DNA of 64,000 nucleotides from Rhodobacterales bacterium 56_14_T64 (GTDB taxonomy: Bacteria > Pseudomonadota > Alphaproteobacteria > Rhodobacterales > Rhodobacteraceae), in assembly GCA_002162795.1 (NCBI GenBank), contig MAAY01000055.1, forward strand, positions 1 to 64,000, given 5' to 3'. A program made the position numbers and the translations under genes. The notes below the pieces were generated by a model. The model was not told where the DNA came from and ran no database searches. It saw only the letters and a list, made by a program, of their open reading frames with translations. This document shows positions 48,267 to 55,890 of this stretch, in pieces; the first letter of the stretch is position 1; every line of letters begins with the position of its first letter.

Positions 48267-49040
48267 CTACAGTGCGGTCCAGCCGCCATCGACGCTAAGC
48301 GTGGTGCCGGTCATCTGCGCTGCGGCAGAAGAACACAAGAACACCACTGTACCGCCCAACTGTTCCACCGTTGCAAATTCTTTGGATGGTTGACGCGCCA
48401 ACATGACCTCTTTGATCACTGTCTCGCGGTCCATACCGTATTCTTCCATAGTCGCGGGGATCTGCGCTTCGACCAGAGGCGTCAACACATACCCAGGACA
48501 GACAGCATTACAGGTGATCGGTTCCTGCGCAGTTTCCAGTGCTACTGCCTTGGTCATACCCACAACACCATGTTTGGCTGCGACATAGGCTGATTTGAAC
48601 GGCGACGCAGTCAGACCATGTGCTGAAGCAATATTGATCACCCGTCCCCAGCCCTTTGCCCGCATCAGCGGCAGTGCCGCTGCCGTCGTGTGAAAAGCCG
48701 AATTGAGATTGATCGCGATAATGGCGTCCCACTTGTCTTGGGGAAATTCATCAATTGGAGCGACGTGCTGGATTCCGGCGTTATTAACCAGAATATCGCA
48801 GCTTCCTGCGGCCTCAATCAGGCCTCTGCATTCTTCACCGACGGACATATCCGCCTTGATGTAACGGGCCGATACGCCGAATTCCGCCGATAACGCCGCC
48901 GCCAGAGCATGATTCTCGTCTCCGTCGGTGAATGAATTCAACACAACATCCGCCCCGGCCCGCGCCAGTTCCCGCGCGACTCCCAGTCCAATCCCTGAAT
49001 TTGAACCCGTTACAACTGCGGTTTTTCCCTGCAAAGACAT
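48267..49040 (-). CDS. bdhA: 3-hydroxybutyrate dehydrogenase
   Basis: 257-residue short-chain dehydrogenase: cofactor motif TGSNSGIGLGVA, NNAGIQHVAPIDEFP, active-site Ser then YVAAKHG, and VCPGYVLTPLVEAQI. The IQHVAPIDEFP and VLTPLVEAQIP segments are typical of D-3-hydroxybutyrate dehydrogenase, which links polyhydroxybutyrate breakdown to acetoacetate. The ATG at MSLQGKTAVVTG has GGGAGAG upstream; the longer frame is discarded. Confidence 0.92.
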   Translation of the reverse strand: MSLQGKTAVVTGSNSGIGLGVARELARAGADVVLNSFTDGDENHALAAALSAEFGVSARYIKADMSVGEECRGLIEAAGSCDILVNNAGIQHVAPIDEFPQDKWDAIIAINLNSAFHTTAAALPLMRAKGWGRVINIASAHGLTASPFKSAYVAAKHGVVGMTKAVALETAQEPITCNAVCPGYVLTPLVEAQIPATMEEYGMDRETVIKEVMLARQPSKEFATVEQLGGTVVFLCSSAAAQMTGTTLSVDGGWTAL

Positions 49041-49269
49041 TGGTCTCTCCCTCTGAATTAACGTGATATGGTTGCCAATCATTGTGCCATGCTGCAACTG
49101 CAAAGAAAACGCCGGATCGAGGTGTCTTCTGTTTTTCTAAAATTTCTGAGGGGTTTAGAGGACGCATACTGTAAACAGATCATGGTCCGGTGGTTTAGAG
49201 CTAAGGGAGTTTTTGCCATTAGTAAGTCTGCCACTTACTTCCAGGCACCAAAGGTTAACGCCGCACAAC

Positions 49270-49346
49270 AAAAAAAAACGCCCGCGCGAAGCGGGCGTCA
49301 AGTTATTGAGGCAGGTTTCATACAGGCAAGAAACCTATCGAGCAGT
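49270..49346 (-). ncRNA. Candidate small RNA ending in an orphan intrinsic terminator
   Basis: On the minus strand a strong terminator, ACGCCCGC and GCGGGCGT (49278-49285 / 49291-49298) followed by nine U in the RNA, has no gene upstream of it; the nearest neighbour is transcribed away. In front lies a perfect 7-bp hairpin AGGTTTC / GAAACCT (49313-49319 / 49330-49336) and a short unpaired linker. A promoter with 17-bp spacing is placed to start transcription at about 49346, giving an RNA of roughly 77 nt. No known family recognised. Confidence 0.55.
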
Positions 49347-49352
49347 GACCCT

Positions 49353-49381
49353 GTTATACTCAATAATCTGACGTTATCCAA
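49353..49381 (-). promoter_or_regulatory. Candidate promoter of the minus-strand small RNA
   Basis: TTGGAT (-35, 49376-49381) and TATAAC (-10, 49353-49358) are separated by exactly 17 bp on the minus strand. The -10 matches 5 of 6 sigma-70-type consensus bases. Confidence 0.5.
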
Positions 49382-49461
49382 GCTAAAAGTTTGAAAAGAC
49401 CCAAAAGCACGGGTAGCCTGATATCTCAAGTAAATATGGGCCAAGCAGGATTGTTGCCAAA

Positions 49462-51279
49462 ATGCGATCAGACTATTTCTCAAAAATCACCTCAACATTG
49501 GCAGGCATCACCTTGCTGATAAGTGTTAATTGTGCAGCTGCAGAATCATCCCATGGCATTGCCATGTATGGCCAGCCGGCACTGCCACCAGATTATGTGT
49601 CACTTCCCTATGCCAACCCCGATGCGCCCAAAGGCGGGCGCGTGGTGTTTGGCAATACGGGCGGCTTTGATACGCTCAATCCCTTTGTCCAAAAGGGTAC
49701 TGCTCCGTGGCAGCTGCGGTTCTGGGGATATGAGAGCCTGATGGGCCGCTCTTGGGATGAGCCGTTTTCACTGTATGGTCTGCTGGCAGAATCCATTGTG
49801 ACTCCCGAGGACCGGTCCTGGGTCGAATTCACCCTTCGCCCCGAGGCTCGTTTCTCGGACGGCTCACCGGTGACCGTCGAGGATGTGATCTGGTCATATG
49901 AGACTTTGGGCACCAGCGGCCATCTTCGCTATCGCGGGTTTTGGTCCAAAATTGACAATATTGCCCAAACTGGGCCGCGCAAAGTTCGGATCACATTTAA
50001 CACCGAGGATCGCGAGTTGGCTTTGCTCGCCGGGATGCGGCCAATTTTGAAGAAAGGTCAGTGGGAGGGCAAAGACTTTGCCTCCAGCGGTCCGTCAGAG
50101 GCCCCCATTGGCTCAGGTGCTTATGTGGTTGACGACGCTGATCCTGGCCGATTTGTCAGCCTGAAGCGCAACCCTGATTATTGGGGCAAGGATCTACCAT
50201 TTCGACGCGGCACGCAGAATTTCGACGAAATGCGGATCGAGTTCTTTGGCGATGCGACTGTTTTGTTTGAAGCCTTCAAGGTGGGTGAGCTGACTGCGGT
50301 ACGTGAATTCAATGCTGGCAAATGGGACAACAGTTATAATTTTCCCTCGGCGCAGCGTGGCGATGTGGTGAAGTCAGAGATACCCCATCAGCGCCCGTCC
50401 GGCATCACCGGGCTGGCCATGAATACCCGCAACCCGTTGTTCAAAGACTGGCGCGTACGTGAAGCACTGATCCATGCCTTCAATTTTGAATACATCAACG
50501 GCACCGTGACCGGCGGTACCCAACCTCGTATTACCTCGTACTACTCTAACTCGGCATTGGGTATGCGACCAGGGTCGGCTGAGGGACGTGTTCGGGCGCT
50601 GCTTGAACCTTATGCCGACAGTTTGCTGCCTGGGGCTTTGGAGGGTTACTCTTTGCCCGTCAGCGACGGAACCGAGCGAAACCGCAAAAACCTGCGCAAG
50701 GCGACCAAGTTGCTGGGTGAGGCAGGATGGACCGTTCAAGATGGCGTTTTGCAAAATTCACAGGGCGAGCCCTTCGAATTCTCAGTTCTTTTGCGTCAGG
50801 GCGATGGTGAGATGCAAACCGTTGTGGAAATATATGCAAGCGCGCTGGAACGGTTGGGCATTAAGGTCGCCACTGAAACAGTTGACAACGCCCAATATGT
50901 TTCTCGCCAGAACGAATATGACTTCGACATGACCCGCTATCGCCGCGATTTGTCGCTTAGCCCGGGCAATGAACAGTTTCTGTATTGGGGACGAGAGGGC
51001 GTGACCCAACCTGGCACCCGCAATCTGATGGGGGTAGACAGCCCTGCTGTCGAGGCCATGATACCTGCCATGCTTAATGCAATCAGTGCCGAGCACTTCA
51101 TTTCTGCAGTTCGGGCACTGGACCGGGTGCTGACCACGGGTCGCTATGTGATCCCGATCTGGCAGTTCGACAAAGGTCGCATTGCCCATGCTAAAGAGCT
51201 GCGCTTTCCGGACAGCCTGCCGATTTACGGCGATCGTCCAGAGTTCATGCCGACAGTCTGGTGGTATCAGGCAGATTAA
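49462..51279 (+). CDS. Extracellular solute-binding protein family 5 (YejA/oligopeptide type)
   Basis: 605 residues with a signal peptide (about 1-28). SBP family 5 features: HGIAMYGQPALPPDYVSLPYANPDAPKGG near the mature start, WVEFTLRPEARFSDGSPVTVEDVIWSYE and a C-terminal ANRAVRALDRVL-like segment. The HGIAMYG..DYVSLPYANPDAPKGG opening is characteristic of YejA. No permease or ATPase gene follows, so it must work with a transporter encoded elsewhere. Confidence 0.88.
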   Translation: MRSDYFSKITSTLAGITLLISVNCAAAESSHGIAMYGQPALPPDYVSLPYANPDAPKGGRVVFGNTGGFDTLNPFVQKGTAPWQLRFWGYESLMGRSWDEPFSLYGLLAESIVTPEDRSWVEFTLRPEARFSDGSPVTVEDVIWSYETLGTSGHLRYRGFWSKIDNIAQTGPRKVRITFNTEDRELALLAGMRPILKKGQWEGKDFASSGPSEAPIGSGAYVVDDADPGRFVSLKRNPDYWGKDLPFRRGTQNFDEMRIEFFGDATVLFEAFKVGELTAVREFNAGKWDNSYNFPSAQRGDVVKSEIPHQRPSGITGLAMNTRNPLFKDWRVREALIHAFNFEYINGTVTGGTQPRITSYYSNSALGMRPGSAEGRVRALLEPYADSLLPGALEGYSLPVSDGTERNRKNLRKATKLLGEAGWTVQDGVLQNSQGEPFEFSVLLRQGDGEMQTVVEIYASALERLGIKVATETVDNAQYVSRQNEYDFDMTRYRRDLSLSPGNEQFLYWGREGVTQPGTRNLMGVDSPAVEAMIPAMLNAISAEHFISAVRALDRVLTTGRYVIPIWQFDKGRIAHAKELRFPDSLPIYGDRPEFMPTVWWYQAD

Positions 51280-51312
51280 CCCAAATTTGTAAAACATGGG
51301 TTGACCGACTCA

Positions 51313-51348
51313 ATCTATTTCCATATTTCCCGAAATATGGAAATAGAT
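51313..51348. promoter_or_regulatory. Perfect palindromic operator over the arsR-arsC start codon
   Basis: Two perfect 17-base arms (51313-51329 and 51332-51348; core CTATTTCCATATTTC and its complement) separated by CC. The ATG at 51337 lies inside the right arm. TTGACC at 51301 with 17-bp spacing to TATTTC (51324-51329) gives a promoter whose start would fall at about 51336. A bound ArsR dimer would cover the -10 and the start site: autorepression relieved by arsenite is the natural model. Confidence 0.7.
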
Positions 51349-52161
51349 ATCACAAATCAATTGAGCGCACTTGCTCACCCAAAGCGTCTCGCCCTGTTCA
51401 GGTTGCTGATGCGGCGATATCCGCACGGGGTGCCTGCTGGGGAAATTTCCGGTGCATTGGGGCTAAAAGCAAACACTGCCTCAAGTTACCTGTCCGCCTT
51501 AACGCAAGTTGGTCTGATATCTCAGACACGGAATGGCACCACGCTTCGCTACAGCGCCAATGTGACCACCCTACGAGGTTTGTTTGGCACGCTACTGGAA
51601 GATTGTAGCCAGAACAGGCCTGACATTTGCTTGCCGTCAACACCTCAGATCTTTAGCCCATCCGTCGAACGCCCCTTGAACGTGCTGTTCTTATGCACTG
51701 GAAACTCTGCCCGCTCGATCCTTGCCGAAGCACTGCTGGCATCGTTCAGCGGTGGCAAGTTCCAGGCATATTCGGCTGGCACCACCCCAGCCGAGGCTCC
51801 TCACCCCGACGTTCTGGCTTTGCTAAAAGCCAAGAGCCACAGTGTTGATGGTTTGACGTCAAAAACACTGGACGTTTTCCGGGCTCAAAATACGCCAAAA
51901 ATGGACTTTGTCTTTACGGTTTGCGACCAAGCGGCAAACGAAGAATGCCCCAGTTGGCCGGGTCACCCGATGAATGCTCATTGGGGGCTAAGCGATCCTG
52001 TGTCCAATTCCTGTACACCTAAGGACCTCCCAAAGGCTATCGAACAAACCTATGACGTTCTAAAAAGCCGTATCCAAAAATTCGTCGACTTGCCTTTTGG
52101 CTCGCTCGACCCGCAGTCGCTTCAGCATCACTTAGATGATCTTGGCCAACAAAATGTCTGA
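51337..52161 (+). CDS. ArsR-ArsC fusion: arsenic-responsive repressor fused to arsenate reductase
   Basis: 274 residues. Residues 1-88 are an ArsR-type winged helix (LSALAHPKRLALFRLL, PAGEISGALGLKANTASSYLSALTQVGLI). Residues 113-260 are a low-molecular-weight-phosphatase-type arsenate reductase with P-loop CTGNSARS (Cys120 to Arg126) and further Cys196 and Cys204. The classical ELCVCDL sensor motif is missing; Cys90 and Cys98, at the junction, are candidate metalloid ligands. The ATG has no Shine-Dalgarno sequence and may be leaderless. It heads an operon with a second arsC and an AqpS-like channel. Confidence 0.85.
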   Translation: MEIDITNQLSALAHPKRLALFRLLMRRYPHGVPAGEISGALGLKANTASSYLSALTQVGLISQTRNGTTLRYSANVTTLRGLFGTLLEDCSQNRPDICLPSTPQIFSPSVERPLNVLFLCTGNSARSILAEALLASFSGGKFQAYSAGTTPAEAPHPDVLALLKAKSHSVDGLTSKTLDVFRAQNTPKMDFVFTVCDQAANEECPSWPGHPMNAHWGLSDPVSNSCTPKDLPKAIEQTYDVLKSRIQKFVDLPFGSLDPQSLQHHLDDLGQQNV

Positions 52162-52185
52162 CACCTCCCTGAGAAAGCAAACCAC

Positions 52186-52662
52186 ATGAATATCCTTGTT
52201 CTCTGCACCGGCAATTCGGCGCGCTCCATTCTGTTGGAGACACTGATCAACAGCCAAAGCGCGGGTCGCTTGCAGGCCTATTCTGCAGGGTCTGCCCCTG
52301 CCGGACACGTGCATCCACAATCTCTGAAACTGTTGTCAGAACACGGCCATGACACCTCGCTTGCCCGCTCCAAAAGCTGGGACGAGTTTGCCACGTCTGA
52401 CGCGCCGAAAATGGACATGGTCATCACCGTATGCGGCTCAGCCGCAGCTGAAACCTGTCCAATCTGGCCCGGCGCCCCGGTGCGCGCGCATTGGGGTGTC
52501 GAGGATCCGGCAGCCGCGGTAGAACCCGATTGGGATCCGGCGTTTCGCACCGCTTACGACATTTTGAAAAAACGCGCCTCAGCCTTGTTGGACCTGCCGT
52601 TTGAAACCCTCGCCCCGCAAGAGCTATCAGCCGAACTAGCCCGCATCGGAGATCTGACATGA
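52186..52662 (+). CDS. arsC: Arsenate reductase ArsC (LMW-PTPase fold)
   Basis: 158 residues: P-loop CTGNSARS (Cys7 to Arg13), then Cys83 and Cys91 in TVCGSAAAETCPIWPG, which supply the redox cascade, followed by RAHWGVEDPAA. It reduces arsenate to arsenite. It resembles the reductase half of the upstream fusion, so the operon encodes two such domains. Starts 24 bp after the fusion gene and overlaps the channel gene by 4 bp. Confidence 0.9.
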   Translation: MNILVLCTGNSARSILLETLINSQSAGRLQAYSAGSAPAGHVHPQSLKLLSEHGHDTSLARSKSWDEFATSDAPKMDMVITVCGSAAAETCPIWPGAPVRAHWGVEDPAAAVEPDWDPAFRTAYDILKKRASALLDLPFETLAPQELSAELARIGDLT

Positions 52663-53315
52663 GGGCGCAAAAACTACTGGCCGAGGGTTTGGGCACCGCG
52701 TTCCTACTGATTGGTGTCGTGGGCTCGGGTATCATGGCGCAAAACTTGGCAGGTGATGCCACAGCACTGGCCCTATTGGCCAATGCCATTGCCACTGGCT
52801 GCATGCTTTACGTTATCATCACCACGCTTGGTCCCATTTCTGGCGCTCATTTTAATCCTGCCGTCACATTGGCGTTTGCCCTGCGTGGTGACCATCCCTG
52901 GAGCGCGGTTGCGCCCTATATAATCGTGCAGATTGTCGGCGGACTGTTGGGCGTATGGGCCTGTCATGCAATGTTTGACATCGAAATATTGCAAAGTTCT
53001 ACTACCATGCACCGCACCGGTTCAGCACAATGGGTATCCGAGATCATAGCTACATTTGGTCTATTGTTCGTCATTTTTGGTGGCTTGAAATCACGCCCCG
53101 AGGCGGTGCCCGCACTGGTCGGCCTCTATATCACCGGAGCATATTGGTACACCTCATCGACCAGTTTTGCCAATCCAGCTGTCACCATCGCCCGCGGGTT
53201 CACCGACACCTTTGCCGGCATTCATCCTAGCCATATAGGTATGTTCATTGTCATGCAGATCATCGCCGTCGGCATTGCCCATGTGGTGTTGACCCGGCTT
53301 TTCACTGACGACTGA
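52659..53315 (+). CDS. aqpS: MIP-family channel, AqpS-like arsenite efflux aquaglyceroporin
   Basis: 218 residues, six membrane helices and two half-helices with NPA motifs HFNPAVT (66-68) and FANPAVT (172-174). The residue after the second NPA is Val175, where aquaporins and GlpF have the selectivity-filter Arg; loss of that Arg is known from AqpS of Sinorhizobium meliloti, which lets arsenite out down its gradient. The position after two ArsC domains and no ArsB/Acr3 pump supports that role here. A terminator follows. Confidence 0.87.
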   Translation: MRAQKLLAEGLGTAFLLIGVVGSGIMAQNLAGDATALALLANAIATGCMLYVIITTLGPISGAHFNPAVTLAFALRGDHPWSAVAPYIIVQIVGGLLGVWACHAMFDIEILQSSTTMHRTGSAQWVSEIIATFGLLFVIFGGLKSRPEAVPALVGLYITGAYWYTSSTSFANPAVTIARGFTDTFAGIHPSHIGMFIVMQIIAVGIAHVVLTRLFTDD

Positions 53316-53345
53316 TCAGTCCCGCTAAATCGAGTCAAAATCTGT

Positions 53346-53377
53346 TACCGCTGCCAAACTGGCGGCGGTATCTTTTT
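53346..53377 (+). terminator. Intrinsic terminator after the arsenic operon
   Basis: ACCGCTGCCA (53347-53356) pairs with TGGCGGCGGT (53360-53369, one G-U pair) around AAC, followed by ATC and five T. Confidence 0.82.
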
Positions 53378-53440
53378 GGGCTATATTTGGATACACTAAA
53401 CAGACAAACGATCCGCTGCTGCCCGGTGGGAGGACTGCCC

Positions 53441-53668
53441 ATGACCGTTTTACGCTCGACTGATGCCTGGATCACCAGCTTGCCACGTATACAGAACCGG
53501 TTTCCTTACCTGCACCCGCAATTGGTGCCGAAGCTTTTGCATGACCGCGACGCCTTTGTTGCGCATCTTGCACAGACCCACCAGCTTACGTTGACCGAAG
53601 CCAAGGAAGAGGTCGAAGACTTCTTTTTTGTCGAGGGTCTGCTGCGCGAAGTTGAAGTCGAAGGCTAA
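53441..53668 (+). CDS. Small protein of unknown function
   Basis: 75 residues starting at an ATG with GGGAGG seven bases upstream. Mostly helical by eye, no cysteines, no membrane segment, with an acidic C-terminal third (EAKEEVEDFFFVEGLLREVEVEG region, from about 52). Family not recognised. It lies after the arsenic-operon terminator and so is probably a separate unit; convergent with the XRE-cupin gene. Confidence 0.6.
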   Translation: MTVLRSTDAWITSLPRIQNRFPYLHPQLVPKLLHDRDAFVAHLAQTHQLTLTEAKEEVEDFFFVEGLLREVEVEG

Positions 53669-53686
53669 GCCTCCGCTGCACACCGC

Positions 53687-54310
53687 TCACGCCAGTGACG
53701 TGACCCAAAGGATGGTTGCATCCTCGTCGCTTGATGAAATGACGTTATGACCCATTGCCGCGTCGTAATAAGCGCTATCGCCGCGCCGCATTTCAATGGG
53801 TTCGTAGAACTCGGTATAGAGCTGCACCACACCGGTTAGCACATATAAGAACTCTTCGCCGTCATGGCGCACCCAGCCATCAAATTCGTCCATGGACCGG
53901 GCCCGGACGCGGGCGCGATACGGCAACATTTGTTTGCGTGACAGGCTGTCAGCCAACAGTTCGTGCTCATAGGTGGTGGTGGCATGGGCTGCCCCTTCAC
54001 CGGTCTTGGTCACTGTCAAACGGCCATTCACCTGTCCCCGCTGTGGCGGCGTGAAGAGTTGTGGAACCGATATTTGCAACCCTGTCGCCAGCTTCTTGAG
54101 CGCGTCGTAAGTTGGTGACATCTGGCCATTTTCGATCTTTGACAAGGTCGAACGTGCCAGCCCGGCCTGGTTGGCCGCGTGTTCCAGGGTCCAGTCGCGG
54201 GCCTTGCGCAACTCACGTACCCTTACCCCCAGATCCAGCGGTTCTGCTTCGCTCTGGTTGCCGCTGCTGCGGGCAATGGTAATCAGTGATTTGGGATCTC
54301 GTTCTGTCAT
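53687..54310 (-). CDS. XRE-family regulator with C-terminal cupin domain
   Basis: 207 residues. The helix-turn-helix occupies about 27-82 (RVRELRKARDWTLEHAANQAGLARSTLSKIENGQ) and a cupin barrel about 125-205 (WVRHDGEEFLYVLTGVVQLY, MRRGDSAYYDAAMGHNVIS). PuuR-like members sense small metabolites through the cupin. It is divergent from the acyl-CoA synthetase gene across 64 bp and probably controls it. Confidence 0.87.
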   Translation of the reverse strand: MTERDPKSLITIARSSGNQSEAEPLDLGVRVRELRKARDWTLEHAANQAGLARSTLSKIENGQMSPTYDALKKLATGLQISVPQLFTPPQRGQVNGRLTVTKTGEGAAHATTTYEHELLADSLSRKQMLPYRARVRARSMDEFDGWVRHDGEEFLYVLTGVVQLYTEFYEPIEMRRGDSAYYDAAMGHNVISSSDEDATILWVTSLA

Positions 54311-54374
54311 CTGCTCTCTATAGGCCGCCCTCCGGCTGCTTGCAACGCAGCACCACCCGCGATAGCCACGTCTT

Positions 54375-55889
54375 ATGTTATCTATCTTTGACCAAGGCCC
54401 GTTTCCACCCTGCCCTGCGCCCTTTAATCTGGCCGCTCATGTGCTGCGCCATGCGCCCACCACACCGGACAAACTTGCCCTGTCTATCCTGTCCAAATCC
54501 AGCGCGCAGAACTGGACATACCAAGCACTCGAAGCCGCCGTACGTGGCACCGGCACCGGTTTGTTGCAGTCCGGCCTAAATCCGGGTGACATCCTGCTGA
54601 TGCGGTTGGGCAATACGGTCGAGTTTCCCATCGCCTATCTGGGCGCCATTGCGGCCGGGCTGGTGCCGGTTCCAACGTCGTCTCAACTGACTGCAGCGGA
54701 CACTGCCAAAATGATAGCCGAGCTGTCCCCGGCAGCGATCCTGCGCGATGAAGATGTGGAATGTGCACCCCACCCTAACCAGATCTCCACCGACTCACTG
54801 ATGGCGATGCGCGGCCTGCCGCCTTGCAGTTACAACTTGGGCGATCCCGAGCGACTGGCTTATGTCGTCTATACTTCGGGCACCAGCGGAAATCCGCGCG
54901 CTGTCGCGCATGCCCATCGCGCCATTTGGGCCCGGCAGATGATGGTCACAGGCTGGTATGACCTGCGGGTCGACGACCGACTGCTGCATGCCGGCGCGTT
55001 CAACTGGACCTACACACTGGGCACTGGATTGATGGATCCTTGGACAATCGGTGCAACGGCGCTGATCCCAACACCGGGCACCAACCCAAGAGATCTGGCG
55101 GAGTTGTTGCAAACGCACCGCGCCAGCATTTTTGCCGCTGCACCAGGAGTCTACCGCAAAGCCCTGCATGGCAAAGATAAACTCGACCTGCCAGACTTGC
55201 GCCACGGCCTTAGTGCTGGCGAAAAACTCTCAAGTGATTTGCACCAAAAATGGACCAAAGCCACTGGCACCCACCTGTTTGAGGCTTACGGTATGTCTGA
55301 ATGTTCCACCTTCATATCGTCCAGCCCCGCGTTGGCGACGCAAGGCCAGACCCTTGGTCAACCGCAACCTGGTCGCCGTGTGGCCATCCTTGGCGCAGAT
55401 GGCCCAGTGCCGCAGGGAGATGAGGGCACAATTTCTATTCATCGCAGTGACCCGGGCTTGATGCTCGGCTATCTCAACGCGCCACAGGAAACTGCCGATC
55501 GTTATCAAGGTGACTGGTTCCTAACTGGCGATTTGGGCTCAATGTCTGCGGACCACCAGATTAGCTACCTTGGTCGCAATGATGACATGATGAACGCCGG
55601 TGGTTTCCGCGTTTCGCCGCTTGAGGTCGAAGCCGCACTGTCCAACCATCCCGGCATCTCCCAGGTTGGTGCAACAGCGATTGAAGTCAAACCCGATACC
55701 TTTGTCATCGCCGCCTTCTACACTGGTCCCGAAAAGTTGAACCACGAAGACTTGCAAACTTTTGCCAACATCCATCTGGCGCGATACAAACAACCCCGCG
55801 CCTATATCCATCTCGAAGCACTGCCGCAGAGTGCCAACGGCAAACTTCTTCGCCGCGCCCTGCCCGCTTATTTCAAGGTTACACCCTAA
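54375..55889 (+). CDS. AMP-binding acyl/aryl-CoA synthetase
   Basis: 504-residue adenylate-forming enzyme. Core motifs: YTSGTSGNPRAVAHAH (ATP loop), EAYGMSECS (A5), DWFLTGDLG (A7), YLGRNDDMMNAGGFRVSP (A8) and the C-terminal catalytic Lys in SANGKLLRRAL. It is nearest in style to benzoate-CoA/short-chain ligases, but the acid cannot be named. No ribosome-binding site is evident. The DsbA-family gene begins one base after its stop. Confidence 0.85.
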   Translation: MLSIFDQGPFPPCPAPFNLAAHVLRHAPTTPDKLALSILSKSSAQNWTYQALEAAVRGTGTGLLQSGLNPGDILLMRLGNTVEFPIAYLGAIAAGLVPVPTSSQLTAADTAKMIAELSPAAILRDEDVECAPHPNQISTDSLMAMRGLPPCSYNLGDPERLAYVVYTSGTSGNPRAVAHAHRAIWARQMMVTGWYDLRVDDRLLHAGAFNWTYTLGTGLMDPWTIGATALIPTPGTNPRDLAELLQTHRASIFAAAPGVYRKALHGKDKLDLPDLRHGLSAGEKLSSDLHQKWTKATGTHLFEAYGMSECSTFISSSPALATQGQTLGQPQPGRRVAILGADGPVPQGDEGTISIHRSDPGLMLGYLNAPQETADRYQGDWFLTGDLGSMSADHQISYLGRNDDMMNAGGFRVSPLEVEAALSNHPGISQVGATAIEVKPDTFVIAAFYTGPEKLNHEDLQTFANIHLARYKQPRAYIHLEALPQSANGKLLRRALPAYFKVTP

Positions 55890-55890
55890 T

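Larger units (their letters stand above)
49041..49461. other. Intergenic region between bdhA and the binding-protein gene
   Basis: 421 bp without a protein gene, flanked by divergent genes. It carries the promoter of bdhA, that of the binding-protein gene, and a candidate minus-strand small RNA (49270-49346). Confidence 0.6.

Noticed and set aside
51301-51336. TTG start extending ArsR-ArsC by 12 residues
   Set aside because: This segment is the left arm of the palindrome and probably the promoter; the ArsR family N-terminus begins at the ATG at 51337.
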